A stretch of 64,000 nt of DNA from Enterococcus sulfureus ATCC 49903 (lineage in GTDB: Bacteria > Bacillota > Bacilli > Lactobacillales > Enterococcaceae). The first letter of the stretch is position 1; every line of letters starts with the position of its first letter. Shown piece by piece: positions 40,595 to 50,186 of this stretch. Under the pieces are notes generated by a model. The model had not been told where the DNA came from and made no database searches. It saw only the letters and a list, made by a program, of their open reading frames with translations. Position numbers and translations under genes: made by a program. The stretch spans positions 558,001 through 622,000 of the forward strand of contig NZ_ASWO01000001.1 of NCBI RefSeq assembly GCF_000407605.1, given 5' to 3'.

Positions 40595-41506
40595 TCACTC
40601 CACTCGCTTCTCAATCCACTCAATAATATACTCATCCACTTCTTTTTCATCTTCTAATAAGATCTCATGTCGAAGCGTTGGAAATAATTTCAACGTGATA
40701 TCATGGAATCCTTTTTTCGTTAATTCTGCTGCGATTTTTTTAGGACCTTTACCAAAATCACCGACTGGATCTTCTTGTCCACTGACAATCAACATCGGTA
40801 ACGTCCTTGGTAAAGCATCCATCCAATTTTTTTGATTAGCAGATTCAATCAGAGAAAATAGAGTCGCAAAGCCATTAAAGGTAAACGTAAAGCCAAGCTT
40901 AGGATCTGCTTCGTAACGTGTGATATTTTCAGGATTTTTCGATAACCAACTAAATGAACTTGCTTCAGGAAATGGTTTACTAAAAGAGCCAAATGCTAGA
41001 TTATTGATCCATTCAGCTGGCTTTTTAGGATTGGTTTTAGCTAAGCGATTAACGAAAGGTTTTCCTAGTGCTAATGCTGCAGGTCTAGTCCCAGTCCCCA
41101 TGATGATCGCCCCTTGAATCTGTACTGGATAGCGTTGCAAGTAGGTGCGTAGGGCAAATGATCCCATGCTATGGCCCATCATGAAATAAGGTAGATCAGG
41201 ATATTTTTTCTGTGTCCATTGTTTGACTTGATCGATATCTTCTAACATCAGATATGCCCCGTCATCGCCAAAATACCCATATATCGGTTCGTTAGGATCT
41301 ACCGATTCTCCATGACCTAGATGATCGTGTCCGATGACAACAAAGCCTGAATCCGTCAGCCGTTTCGCAAATTCATGATAACGCTCGATGTATTCTGTCA
41401 TACCGTGAATCAGTTGCACCACACCGATTGGTTTTGTTTTTGTCGTCCAAAAACATACGTGTAACGGCGTTTGGCCATCTGCAGATGTAAAGGTTAAATG
41501 TTCCAT
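40595..41506 (-). CDS. Alpha/beta hydrolase, monoacylglycerol lipase / lysophospholipase type
   Basis: 303 residues, Hydrolase_4 family. Oxyanion HGMTEY, nucleophile Ser113 in MGHSMGS, acid in SGQEDPVGDFGK, His in TLRHEIL. These cytoplasmic or membrane-associated enzymes cleave monoglycerides or lysophospholipids. Monocistronic by appearance. Confidence 0.88.
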   Translation of the reverse strand: MEHLTFTSADGQTPLHVCFWTTKTKPIGVVQLIHGMTEYIERYHEFAKRLTDSGFVVIGHDHLGHGESVDPNEPIYGYFGDDGAYLMLEDIDQVKQWTQKKYPDLPYFMMGHSMGSFALRTYLQRYPVQIQGAIIMGTGTRPAALALGKPFVNRLAKTNPKKPAEWINNLAFGSFSKPFPEASSFSWLSKNPENITRYEADPKLGFTFTFNGFATLFSLIESANQKNWMDALPRTLPMLIVSGQEDPVGDFGKGPKKIAAELTKKGFHDITLKLFPTLRHEILLEDEKEVDEYIIEWIEKRVE

Positions 41507-41530
41507 AGTTCTCCTCCTTTTGATCCTTAT

Positions 41531-42382
41531 TTATCTTTTATTTTTATTAATGTAGCAAACACTTGAACCACTTCCAAAGGTTAATTGTGGCAACGAACGT
41601 TTATAAACAGCTAATTTCTTTAAGGTTTCCTCTCTAGACGATAACGCTTGAAACGCATAGCGCGTTAAACCATTGCTTTGTTTTTCTGACTCACTGTACT
41701 CTTTAGATACTTCATAAGCTGCAACGACTGCATTATCTGCTCCAGTATTGATCGCCAAAATATAGCGAATCTTGTCGATTTTATCTTTTCCAATCACCCA
41801 ATTTCCTAATGTTCTTGATTTCAAGTTCATATCGTCTCGTGATCCGGCATAAATAGAATATTCTTTCGACTCATCTTTACTCAGTTGAAAAGCATCTTTG
41901 ACTTTGACAGCTAAAATCAATTCATCCGTTGCGATTTCTTTAAGATCTAACGGCTGATACCCAAATTGTTCTTCTAACTCCTCTACAAGCATCGCACGTG
42001 TTCCGTGACCATTGACTATATTCGTCAATTCGATTCCTTGAACCAATTTAATATAATTGATCAACGCATTCTCACTAGCAAAAGCTTGTGCTTGCGTTAG
42101 TCCATAACTCACGATATACGATGAGACCGTAAGATCAGCAGCTAATATCTCGTTGATCGTCTGGATTTTTAACGTTTGTTTTGTTTCTTCATCATCTAGT
42201 GCATCCATTTCTTTTAAGCGCGTTAGTGCCGCTTGTTTATGCGCAAAAACGCGATTGCCTTTTCCTTTGCCAATATAAAAAGGCTGATTGGTTCGTGGAT
42301 CCACAAGTAAATAGACATAGTACTCTTGCCCCTTTACTTCCGCCAGCATAGCCCGTGTAGAATGCGAAAATTGCTCGATCAT
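41531..42382 (-). CDS. GIY-YIG domain protein (LEM3-like)
   Basis: 283 residues. The N-terminal 100 residues are a GIY-YIG nuclease fold: YYVYLLVDPRTNQPFYIGKGKGNRVFAHKQAA, with Glu in ASENALINYIK as possible metal ligand. The rest is a conserved C-terminal domain with NGHGTRAMLVEELEEQFGY and YSIYAGSRDDMNLKSRTLGNW. Standalone chromosomal enzymes of this shape are found in bacteria and resemble animal LEM-3/Ankle1 nuclease domains; their cellular role is unclear. It lies 25 bases upstream of the hydrolase and is probably co-transcribed. Confidence 0.75.
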   Translation of the reverse strand: MIEQFSHSTRAMLAEVKGQEYYVYLLVDPRTNQPFYIGKGKGNRVFAHKQAALTRLKEMDALDDEETKQTLKIQTINEILAADLTVSSYIVSYGLTQAQAFASENALINYIKLVQGIELTNIVNGHGTRAMLVEELEEQFGYQPLDLKEIATDELILAVKVKDAFQLSKDESKEYSIYAGSRDDMNLKSRTLGNWVIGKDKIDKIRYILAINTGADNAVVAAYEVSKEYSESEKQSNGLTRYAFQALSSREETLKKLAVYKRSLPQLTFGSGSSVCYINKNKR

Positions 42383-42434
42383 ACTTGGAACTCCTTTCTG
42401 ATTTATCCTTATACCTATAGTATACCTAAATCAC

Positions 42435-42467
42435 AAAAAACGATCAGCTTTTCACTGATCGTTTTTT
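42435..42467. terminator. Bidirectional terminator between GIY-YIG and cation ATPase genes
   Basis: AAAAAACGATCAG pairs perfectly with CTGATCGTTTTTT around a 6-base loop; it ends the ATPase transcript. Confidence 0.88.
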
Positions 42468-42489
42468 TACATATACTATTATGTTACAT

Positions 42490-45168
42490 TTATTTTTTTG
42501 GTATCGTTGTTTTTCTTTTTAATCGAATGTATTTATCAAATTCCGTAATCAGTAAAATCACAATCCCTGAAACAATCGAAATCATCCAGCCCAATACTGA
42601 AAGATCTTCAGTATAAAAAATCGTTTGCATGAAAGGTACATACGTCAAGATCAACTGTAAAATGATCATGATCCCGATGATCCAAAAGGCTTTTGGATTG
42701 GTAAAAAAGCTTTTTGAAAAAGCAGGAGCCGTCGTTCGAATATTAAACAAGTAAAAGATCTTACTTAAGACGACGATATTGATCATCATCGTACTCGCGA
42801 CTGCTTGGCTAACCCCTTGATCAAGTAGCCATTCATACGAACCTAAACTGATCAAGGCCATAATGATAGAGACATAAGCCATTTGCCAAATATCATGACC
42901 ATTTAATAGATGACTTCCTGTTTTTCGAGGGGAACGATTCATCAAGTTTTTTTCTGCAGGTTCAAAAATAAACGCAAATTGGATCGTGATCGCAGACACC
43001 ATATTGATCCATAATAATTGTGTTGGCTGCAGCGGCATGTCACGTTGCAATAGGATCGTAAACGCGATGATCAAGCCTTCTGCAAATGATGTAGGCAACA
43101 AGAACAGAATACTTTTCTTGATATTGTCATAGATACGACGTCCTTCTTTGATGGCAACTGAGATTGTGCCAAAGTTATCATCAGTCAAAATCATATCCGC
43201 TGAATCTTTAGCTACATCAGTCCCTTTGATCCCCATCGCGATCCCGATATCGGCACGTTTTAAAGCCGGAGCATCATTGACCCCGTCTCCTGTCATCGCC
43301 GTTACTTTTCCATTTTCTTGCAAGGCTTTCACGATATCCGTTTTATTTTGCGGTGTCGTTCTGGCAAATACTTGATTGTCTAATACCGCTTGACGAAATT
43401 CTGCTTCATTCATCTCATCTAATTGCGCACCTGTTGTGACATGGATCTTATCTGCTAAACCAAGTTGTTCCCCGATCGCTTTAGCAGTCAATGGATGGTC
43501 ACCAGTAATCATTTTAACTTCGACACCCGCATGTTTCATCTCTTTAAGTGCTTGAATGACTTCTTCTTGTGGCGGATCGATAATGCCAGCAAGACCAACT
43601 AAAGTGATCCCTTCTTCAAAGATATCATGGGTAATTTCTTCTAAATCGTTTGGCACTTTCATATATCCAACTGCAACGACGCGTTTTCCTTCTTTCGACA
43701 ATACCGTCACATGATCTGACCAATACGTCAAATCAAAATCTGGATCAGCTGCTTGCGCCATTGGCAATAATTTATCTGGAGAACCTTTGATAAAGATAAA
43801 ACGTTCCTGCTGCGGATTTTCAACTAATTTTGCGATATAACGATAATCTGAGTCAAAAGGTAGCATATCGATTTCTTCATAGTCTGGAACACTTGGATAA
43901 TCATGTTGCTTATAATAGAGCGTCAAAAAGGAGCCATCTGTTGGTTCTCCATTGATCGTCCACTTATTCTCTTCTTTGACTAAGACCGTGTCATTGGCTT
44001 CAAATCCAATTTCCATGAATAAACGCAACAGGTCATCTGAGGCCACGACTTGTTTTTTTCGATCAAGTACTTCCCCTTTTGGTTCATATCCATCTCCTGT
44101 AACATCTAGATGTCGCGTTGGCAAAATCAGATCTTTGATCGTCATTTCATTTTTAGTCAGTGTTCCGGTTTTATCCGTTGCCACGACATCGACTGAACCG
44201 AGTGTCTCAACAGCAGGCAGAGTTTTGACGATCGTGTGTTTGTTTTTGGCCATATCGTTTACACCCATCGCTAAAACGACTGATGTTGTGGCAGGCAACC
44301 CTTCTGGAATCGATCCTACGATCATCGTGACGACAGCTAATGATAGGACAGACAATGAATATGTTTTTAAAAATATACTCAAAATAAACAACAAGACTGC
44401 TACCGCCATAATGACATACGTAATGCCTTTACCTAAGCCATCAATTTCTTTCATTAACGGTGTTTTTCGCGTCTGCGTTTGACTAACTTCTGTTGAAATT
44501 TTCCCAATCTCGGTTTGCGTACCAACTGCACTGACGATTCCGATCCCACTACCTGAAGTAACAGATGTCGAAGCATACGCCATATTGTTGCGTTCTGCTA
44601 AGGGTGTTTGACTGGCTTTGATCGTCTCGATTTCTTTTTCTACTGAGTCGGCTTCTCCTGTCAGAGACGACTCTTGGATTCTTAAATTATCAGCTTCTAT
44701 AATACGCAAGTCAGCAGGAACATTATCACCTGCTTCTAAAAAGACGACATCACCTACAACAAGTTCCTCTGTCGGAATATCGATCCGCATTCCCTCACGA
44801 TAAACCGTCGCTTCAGACGATAGTAATTGTTTGATTTTTTCTAGAGCATTCGATGCACTCGCCTCTTGATAATAGCCGATCAACGCATTGATGATCACGA
44901 CTAAAAAAATAATGATCGCATCGGATCTATGCCCCATCAATAAGGTTAAAAAGGCAGCGAACAATAAAATATAGATGATCATATTATTAAATTGTCGCGC
45001 CAATAATTTCCACTTTGGTGTTGTCTGCGATTGTAACCTATTACGTCCATATTCTTCCCGATTGTTTAAAACTTGTTTTTCATTTAGTCCTTCTTCTAAT
45101 TCTTTGATTTGATACTTTGCCTGTACTTCTTCTATTGGCAATTGATAATCTGGTTTCATTTTCTCCAC
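42490..45168 (-). CDS. P2-type cation-transporting ATPase (calcium/manganese pump like)
   Basis: 892 residues. TGEADS loop, M4 motif SIPEGLPATTSVVLAM, phospho-Asp332 (TDKTGTLTKNEM), MTGDGVNDAPALKRADIGIAMG hinge, and the C-terminal M5-M10 block. Closest in style to P2A/P2B calcium ATPases and to L. lactis/Listeria LMCA1-like pumps. It exports Ca2+ or Mn2+. Start is GTG 45168 or ATG 45159. Its promoter and a 20-residue leader ORF lie upstream. Confidence 0.9.
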   Translation of the reverse strand: MEKMKPDYQLPIEEVQAKYQIKELEEGLNEKQVLNNREEYGRNRLQSQTTPKWKLLARQFNNMIIYILLFAAFLTLLMGHRSDAIIIFLVVIINALIGYYQEASASNALEKIKQLLSSEATVYREGMRIDIPTEELVVGDVVFLEAGDNVPADLRIIEADNLRIQESSLTGEADSVEKEIETIKASQTPLAERNNMAYASTSVTSGSGIGIVSAVGTQTEIGKISTEVSQTQTRKTPLMKEIDGLGKGITYVIMAVAVLLFILSIFLKTYSLSVLSLAVVTMIVGSIPEGLPATTSVVLAMGVNDMAKNKHTIVKTLPAVETLGSVDVVATDKTGTLTKNEMTIKDLILPTRHLDVTGDGYEPKGEVLDRKKQVVASDDLLRLFMEIGFEANDTVLVKEENKWTINGEPTDGSFLTLYYKQHDYPSVPDYEEIDMLPFDSDYRYIAKLVENPQQERFIFIKGSPDKLLPMAQAADPDFDLTYWSDHVTVLSKEGKRVVAVGYMKVPNDLEEITHDIFEEGITLVGLAGIIDPPQEEVIQALKEMKHAGVEVKMITGDHPLTAKAIGEQLGLADKIHVTTGAQLDEMNEAEFRQAVLDNQVFARTTPQNKTDIVKALQENGKVTAMTGDGVNDAPALKRADIGIAMGIKGTDVAKDSADMILTDDNFGTISVAIKEGRRIYDNIKKSILFLLPTSFAEGLIIAFTILLQRDMPLQPTQLLWINMVSAITIQFAFIFEPAEKNLMNRSPRKTGSHLLNGHDIWQMAYVSIIMALISLGSYEWLLDQGVSQAVASTMMINIVVLSKIFYLFNIRTTAPAFSKSFFTNPKAFWIIGIMIILQLILTYVPFMQTIFYTEDLSVLGWMISIVSGIVILLITEFDKYIRLKRKTTIPKK

Positions 45169-45277
45169 TATTGATCTTTACTCCTTTTTATTTCATAGCT
45201 TGACTTTTAGATATGCAAAAATAAGCCCTATCAAAAAGGTATCCTTTCCTTTCCAATATGCGCTTTTCTCATCATCG

Positions 45278-45340
45278 CTATTCAATTAAAAAGTAGAGCC
45301 TATTTGTCTTCTGCTCACTGTCTTCCGAGTCACTTGTCAT
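45278..45340 (-). CDS. Possible 20-residue leader peptide of the cation ATPase
   Basis: ATG 45340 follows GGGGGTGG by seven bases and reads MTSDSEDSEQKTNRLYFLIE then TAG. The acidic Ser/Asp-rich start is unusual. It begins only about 13 bases from the predicted transcript start and ends 110 bases before the ATPase. It may be an upstream ORF tied to metal control, or chance. No yybP-ykoY (Mn) riboswitch consensus was recognised. Confidence 0.35.
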   Translation of the reverse strand: MTSDSEDSEQKTNRLYFLIE

Positions 45341-45359
45341 GATAAAACCACCCCCTGAT

Positions 45360-45388
45360 AAAATATGTTGTACCATCAATCTTAGCAA
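45360..45388 (-). promoter_or_regulatory. Promoter of the cation ATPase transcript
   Basis: TTGCTA (45383-45388), 17-base spacer, TATTTT (45360-45365) on the minus strand. The start would fall near 45353, giving a leader of about 185 bases including the short ORF. Confidence 0.6.
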
Positions 45389-45448
45389 AGAGTTCCCTAA
45401 AAGGCAATTTTTTTAGTAAGCGGTTTAACTAAACCTTAAAAATAAAAC

Positions 45449-45476
45449 ACTCGACCACGTACTAACGTGATCGAGT
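45449..45476 (-). terminator. Terminator of the DUF2798-like gene
   Basis: ACTCGATCACGT pairs with ACGTGGTCGAGT (one G.T) around a 4-base loop, followed by GTTTTATTTTT on the minus strand. Confidence 0.75.
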
Positions 45477-45488
45477 AGTGAATACTGA

Positions 45489-45965
45489 TTATGATGGTGA
45501 TTGCGAAACGCTAAAAAACTTTTTCACATTGGATAAATGAAACCGAACTTGTGGACGAACTAGATAAAAAAATAATGGTAAAGCCACAATGATCGTACGA
45601 ATCCAGTAGAATGCGTAAGACGAATAAAAATGTCCTACTGGATAATTATGTGTTAAATAAGTAGATAACCCTAAACAAATCAGTGAATTGATAATAATGA
45701 TCCATAACGGAAATGTGATATGAACACGATCTTTATTTTTGATCAATTTACTTCTATGTATGTACCTTGTCATTGGAAACGAAACAATATTTTTTACCAA
45801 AAAGACTAAAATAAAACTAAATGGATAGATGATCAATACTTTTTTTGCCGGATAATTGGCTAGGCCGTAATTCCAGATCATATTGTAATTCATCAAGATA
45901 AAGACCATCAAAGCCATCGTAATATTGCCTTCAAGATTATTGTTTTTTATAAAATTTTTAAACAC
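45489..45965 (-). CDS. Small multi-TM protein, possibly DUF2798
   Basis: 158 residues with four hydrophobic segments: NITMALMVFILMNYNMIW, VLIIYPFSFILVFLVKNIVSF, FPLWIIIINSLICLGLSTYL and YWIRTIIVALPLFFYLVRP. The repeated pattern of two short TM pairs resembles DUF2798. No catalytic motif. Function unknown. Confidence 0.5.
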   Translation of the reverse strand: MFKNFIKNNNLEGNITMALMVFILMNYNMIWNYGLANYPAKKVLIIYPFSFILVFLVKNIVSFPMTRYIHRSKLIKNKDRVHITFPLWIIIINSLICLGLSTYLTHNYPVGHFYSSYAFYWIRTIIVALPLFFYLVRPQVRFHLSNVKKFFSVSQSPS

Positions 45966-46066
45966 GTGAGACCTTCTTTCAACTTAAAATTTATGCACAG
46001 AAGTCAAGTGTAACAATAATCAATGTTTTTTTGAAGCAAAATGAATTAATTTACTTATTTTTTTAC

Positions 46067-46102
46067 AAAAAAAGGAGCGCTTCGTGAAAAGCACTCTTTT
46101 TT
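46067..46102. terminator. Bidirectional terminator before the DUF805 gene stop
   Basis: AAAAAAGGAGCGCTT and AAGCACTCTTTTTT arms with one mismatch pair around the loop. Confidence 0.7.
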
Positions 46103-46118
46103 ATCGCATCAATTTACT

Positions 46119-46712
46119 TTACATTTTTTTAGCAAAAATTGATGTTAATACAGGATGATTGCTTTTTGTTGCAAACATTCCAGTTGGAAGCACTAAACAT
46201 AACGCCATAAACAGTGCAACGACTCCATATAAAAAAGTAAATGTTGGAGACAAGTTTAGCGTAGTGTTCATCGGTGATGCTGAATCCCCCATCATGCTGT
46301 AATAGGCTGAAAACATTGAAGAAATTGAATTCAATACACTAGCATACACTGTGACCATAAGCGTGCCGTATAAAGCGTAATATAAAATATACACGACTAA
46401 AATCGTCTTACTTTTTAGTCCTGTATCACGAAATCTTCGTACACTTAACGCCAAAGCAGGTACGATTAATGCAAGCGAAAATAAAATCACTAGTAAAACC
46501 ATAAATAGATTTGGTGTTGGTTCACCGTAGTATCCTGGACTCATTGTAAATGAAGTCAAAATCCCTAAAATCAAATAAACAATTGCAATTGCTAAAATTA
46601 CCCACCAGTACCCCGCACGTGTGGTTGTTCCTGAAAAATCAAAATACCCTTTACAAAAATCTTTTACTGCTTGACCGAATGAAACTTTGCCCTTTTGCTC
46701 AATCTTTTTCAT
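46119..46712 (-). CDS. DUF805 family membrane protein
   Basis: 197 residues. F(D)FSGTTTRAGYWWVILAIAIVYLILGIL, ALSVRRFRDTGLKSKTILVVYILYY and the paired C-terminal TM are DUF805 hallmarks (YhaH/YiiR relatives). Four to five TM segments. In other bacteria members act in membrane stress but no activity is known. Confidence 0.85.
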   Translation of the reverse strand: MKKIEQKGKVSFGQAVKDFCKGYFDFSGTTTRAGYWWVILAIAIVYLILGILTSFTMSPGYYGEPTPNLFMVLLVILFSLALIVPALALSVRRFRDTGLKSKTILVVYILYYALYGTLMVTVYASVLNSISSMFSAYYSMMGDSASPMNTTLNLSPTFTFLYGVVALFMALCLVLPTGMFATKSNHPVLTSIFAKKM

Positions 46713-46806
46713 GTTTCTTCCTCCTTTCGCTTTGAAACTAGTGTAACATACATACGCATTTTCTGAAAAAATCCATTCTTAGACTACTGTGAGTGTGTAC
46801 TCAGAT

Positions 46807-47613
46807 TTACTGATTATACTGAGCTAGAATCGTTTGCAGTGTTTCTTGCGCTGCAGCATCTTCTGAAATTTTGAATGGAACTTGTGTTGTTGGCCAGTAA
46901 TTAAAGTCACCTTGATCGCTCGTTTCGTAAAACCCATCTGAAAACGAGCCGCTACTTTGAAATTCGTACACGACACCGTTGCTACCTAATAAATACTTTA
47001 CAATTGGTTTATCAAGATTCGCAACTTGAGAAAATCCTGCAGCAAAACTTGGTTGATTTTTAGGATCATTGAGCTCATTGGAATACCCTACTGCTCCATT
47101 TTTAGAAGTATAAAACACAACACCACCCAACGCTTCTCCAATATACGCATCTGGGCTCACATTGATATTAGGATCCTGACGTTGGACTAATAGACGTTGA
47201 CCATTGTCTACAACGGCGTACCAATCGCCTAAACCACTTGCTCCGTGATCAAAATAGGCATCATTTAATGCCATGCCTCCAATGGCTGCGCGATTTTCTG
47301 CCCAATCGCTAAAAGCTGTAGCGATCGCTTGCTTTTCGTCGTTGGTATATTGACGTTTTGCGCTCGCTTCACTTGATGGACTGACCGTTTCTTCTGTCGC
47401 TTGATTAACTGTAGATGATTGTGTTGACGAACTTGTAGCTTTGGTTGTCGAAGATATTGTTCGACTTGTTGAAGTCGAGGTTGTTGAAACAGTCGTTTGA
47501 CTTGTTTCTTTCGTATTAGTAGAACCAATTGTTGACTCTTCATTTTTTTGACATCCAGCCAGTAGAGAAGTAGTTAATAGACAAGAAAATATAAGTGCTC
47601 GATTGCGTTTCAT
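46807..47613 (-). CDS. Lipoprotein with Ser/Thr-rich linker and DUF4767-like domain
   Basis: 268 residues from ATG 47613 (GGAG nine bases before). Lipobox LLAGC with Cys21; a Ser/Thr-rich stalk (about 30-85, STTSTSTSRTISSTTKATSS-type); then a globular domain beginning SDWAENRAAIGGMALNDAYFDHG with YAVVDNGQRLLVQRQDP and WPTTQVPFKISED. Such anchored Ser/Thr stalk proteins occur in enterococcal envelopes. The domain resembles DUF4767 at a distance; function unknown. Confidence 0.6.
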   Translation of the reverse strand: MKRNRALIFSCLLTTSLLAGCQKNEESTIGSTNTKETSQTTVSTTSTSTSRTISSTTKATSSSTQSSTVNQATEETVSPSSEASAKRQYTNDEKQAIATAFSDWAENRAAIGGMALNDAYFDHGASGLGDWYAVVDNGQRLLVQRQDPNINVSPDAYIGEALGGVVFYTSKNGAVGYSNELNDPKNQPSFAAGFSQVANLDKPIVKYLLGSNGVVYEFQSSGSFSDGFYETSDQGDFNYWPTTQVPFKISEDAAAQETLQTILAQYNQ

Positions 47614-47670
47614 ATTCATCCACTCCGTTTTTTAGTAGTTGATCGTACTTAATACCTTTATTCTAACATA

Positions 47671-47710
47671 AAAAAAAATACCACTCCTTATTCAAAAGGA
47701 CCGGTATTTT
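47671..47710 (-). terminator. Terminator of the MarR/ABC operon
   Basis: AAAATACC...GGTATTTT with inner TCCTT/AAGGA pairing and eight T on the minus strand. Confidence 0.75.
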
Positions 47711-47760
47711 CAAACTAAATGTTCAAAAGAAAAAGAAGCTTTAGCTATTTTTTAAGTGGT

Positions 47761-48207
47761 TCATTTCAATAATTGATCTAGGTTGGCCATCATTTTAAGT
47801 AAAGTTTGTTGTGTCTCTTCTTGTTCAGCTAACGAGATATCTTGCACGATGATCGGAAAAATTTCTTGTTCGATCTTCGTTGCTAACAACTGATAGATTT
47901 CGCTACCTTGAGCAGTGATTTTGATAATTTTATGTCTTTTATCTTCTAGTTTGGGGACCATTTCGATCAATTCTAATTTTTCCATTTTCTTAAGTAGTAC
48001 GTTGATCGTTGATTTCGATTTATCTTCAAATTCGGCTAGATTTTTAGCATATACTTCACCTGGATAATGTGAAATCGTCAATAATAATTTAAAATGAGCA
48101 AATTCGAAATCGTATCCCATATCACGGATCAAATGATTGATCACTTTTTTTTGTTTACTTGTGATCATCATAATCAAACGACTTAACTCAGCAGCTTTTT
48201 CGTACAT
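47761..48207 (-). CDS. MarR family regulator
   Basis: 148 residues. Winged HTH (FAHFKLLLTISHYPGEVYAKNLAEFEDKSKSTINVLLKKMEKLELIEMVPKLEDKRHKIIKITAQGSEI) with the wing loop LEDKRHK. Long helical ends for dimerisation. It is the second gene of an operon with the MacB-like transporter, and the paired palindromes before that operon are its likely sites. No cysteines suited to OhrR-type sensing are seen, so a ligand is expected. Confidence 0.9.
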   Translation of the reverse strand: MYEKAAELSRLIMMITSKQKKVINHLIRDMGYDFEFAHFKLLLTISHYPGEVYAKNLAEFEDKSKSTINVLLKKMEKLELIEMVPKLEDKRHKIIKITAQGSEIYQLLATKIEQEIFPIIVQDISLAEQEETQQTLLKMMANLDQLLK

Positions 48208-48244
48208 CTCCTCACTCCTTTTACACCCTAACTATATCATATCT

Positions 48245-50167
48245 CTAGTCAAAATGAAGTGCTTCGATCGGATCAAGTTTCGCCGCTTTTGCTGCTGGAA
48301 AATATCCGGCAAGTATGCTCACGACAATCGATACACCTAGGCCAACAAGAATATAAAGTATCGAAATATCGATCAAATTTACTTGTACCATTTGTTGAGA
48401 AGCCATGTTGACGAACAATCCTAACACACTCGCCACAATACTACCGATCAAGCCACTAAATAAACCCACACCGGCAGCTTCACTAATAAACATTCGGCGA
48501 ATATCTTTTTTACGTGCACCGATCGCACGTAAAACACCGATTTCTTTCGTTCGTTCCACGACACTGATATACATCACGACTAAAATCATGATCGAAGAAA
48601 CTAAAAGTGAAATACTAGCTAAACCTACCAAAATCGCAGTCGCTAAAGACAAGTATTGATTGATTTGATCGATTGCACCTTCCATTGCTGAACCCTTATA
48701 CCCCATTTTTTTGATTTCATCAGCAATTTGAGGTGCTACTTGTTCATCTTTAGCTCGTAATACTACAGCAGTTGGATGGTAGTCGACCCCATTTTTACTA
48801 AAAATCTTACTTAACTCCGCGTCGCTAACTAATCCAATGGCGATACTATTTAGAATCGTTGAATTTGGCTTGGCGATCCCACTGATCCGCAAATCCTGTT
48901 TAAAGACTTGATCTCCTACAGCTAGCGACAACGAAACTTTCTTACCAATCAAATTTTCGCTTTTTTGATTCTCTCCAACAAGTGAAGAAGCTGTTTTTTC
49001 TGTAATCAACAATTCTCCATCTTGAGGCATTTTCCCAGCAACAAGCGTTTTTGCCTGACTCAAATCAGAAGTCACCATCATCAACGGAACCTGTTTATCT
49101 CCTAATTTAAGTAGAGAATTTCCTTGCAGCGTCGAATTCGTAGTATATGTTTCAACTCCTGCTATCGAACTTAACTGTTTGATTTCAGATGAGGTAAATT
49201 GAAATTGAGCTTGATTGACATTCTCGGCACCAGGACCAAATGACACACCTTTTGTCGCTGAAATATTCAGTGTATCTGTGTTCCCCACCAACTCGTTATA
49301 CAAGTATCCTTTGATCCCACTACTTAATCCAAGCACGATAATGACACTAAATATCCCGATCGATCCGCCTAAAGCGACCAATAGATTTCGTTTCTTATTG
49401 CGTAACAGATTTTTAAACGCAAAACGCCATGCTGCAATCAACGAAAACTGACTAGATCGCTTCTCTTTTTTGATAAATTTAGTCTGTATCTCGTGTGTAG
49501 AACGATCCTCTATGATCCGCCCATCATCGATCCGGATAATTCGATCACACGCCTTGGCTACCCGATCAGAATGGGTAATCAATATGACCAATTTCCCTTC
49601 GGCAGCAATCGTTTTTAACAGTTCCATAATTTCAGCTGAAGTCTGTTTATCTAATGCGCCTGTAGGTTCGTCAGCTAAAATAATATCTGGATCATTCGCT
49701 AAACTGCGGGCAATCGCTACTCGTTGCTTTTGCCCACCGGATAATTGACTGATTTTTTTTGAGACATGATCACCTAATTTTACTTTTTCTAGTAACGATA
49801 GTGCACGCTGACGTTTTTCTTCTTTATTGGTTCCACTCAGATCTAAAGCCAACTCGACATTTTCCAATACCGTTAAGTTCGGGATCAAATTAAATGACTG
49901 GAATACAAATCCTAAACGATTTTTACGGTATTCATCTAGATCAAGGTCACGAATATTTTGGTTTTCGATCAAGATCTCGCCATCATAGTTAGTATCCATC
50001 CCTCCTAACATATTCATCAAAGTACTTTTCCCACTGCCACTTTCTCCAACGATCGCGATCATACCTGAAGTGGTGATCGTCAAGTTCAAGTGCTCAAAAA
50101 TCGTCTGTTTCTGTTGCTTATCTAAAGTATAGCTTTTACTTAAATTTTTGATCTCAATAATCGACAT
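48245..50167 (-). CDS. MacB-like fused ABC ATPase-permease
   Basis: 640 residues. ATPase domain 1-225: Walker A GESGSGKST (41-49), signature LSGGQKQRVAIARSLANDPDIILADEPTGALD. Permease part: TM near 262-285, external domain about 285-500, and three TM segments from about 505 in the FtsX/MacB layout (ERTKEIGVLRAIGARKKDIRRMFISEA). Such fused exporters move antimicrobial peptides or lipoproteins. The gene starts just after the operator/promoter and is followed by marR 37 bases later. Confidence 0.9.
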   Translation of the reverse strand: MSIIEIKNLSKSYTLDKQQKQTIFEHLNLTITTSGMIAIVGESGSGKSTLMNMLGGMDTNYDGEILIENQNIRDLDLDEYRKNRLGFVFQSFNLIPNLTVLENVELALDLSGTNKEEKRQRALSLLEKVKLGDHVSKKISQLSGGQKQRVAIARSLANDPDIILADEPTGALDKQTSAEIMELLKTIAAEGKLVILITHSDRVAKACDRIIRIDDGRIIEDRSTHEIQTKFIKKEKRSSQFSLIAAWRFAFKNLLRNKKRNLLVALGGSIGIFSVIIVLGLSSGIKGYLYNELVGNTDTLNISATKGVSFGPGAENVNQAQFQFTSSEIKQLSSIAGVETYTTNSTLQGNSLLKLGDKQVPLMMVTSDLSQAKTLVAGKMPQDGELLITEKTASSLVGENQKSENLIGKKVSLSLAVGDQVFKQDLRISGIAKPNSTILNSIAIGLVSDAELSKIFSKNGVDYHPTAVVLRAKDEQVAPQIADEIKKMGYKGSAMEGAIDQINQYLSLATAILVGLASISLLVSSIMILVVMYISVVERTKEIGVLRAIGARKKDIRRMFISEAAGVGLFSGLIGSIVASVLGLFVNMASQQMVQVNLIDISILYILVGLGVSIVVSILAGYFPAAKAAKLDPIEALHFD

Positions 50168-50186
50168 CTCTATTCTCCTTTTAAAT

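Noticed and set aside
45169-45360. yybP-ykoY (Mn) riboswitch before the P-type ATPase
   Set aside because: I expected this motif for such a pump but did not find its conserved GGGGAGTA and related blocks.
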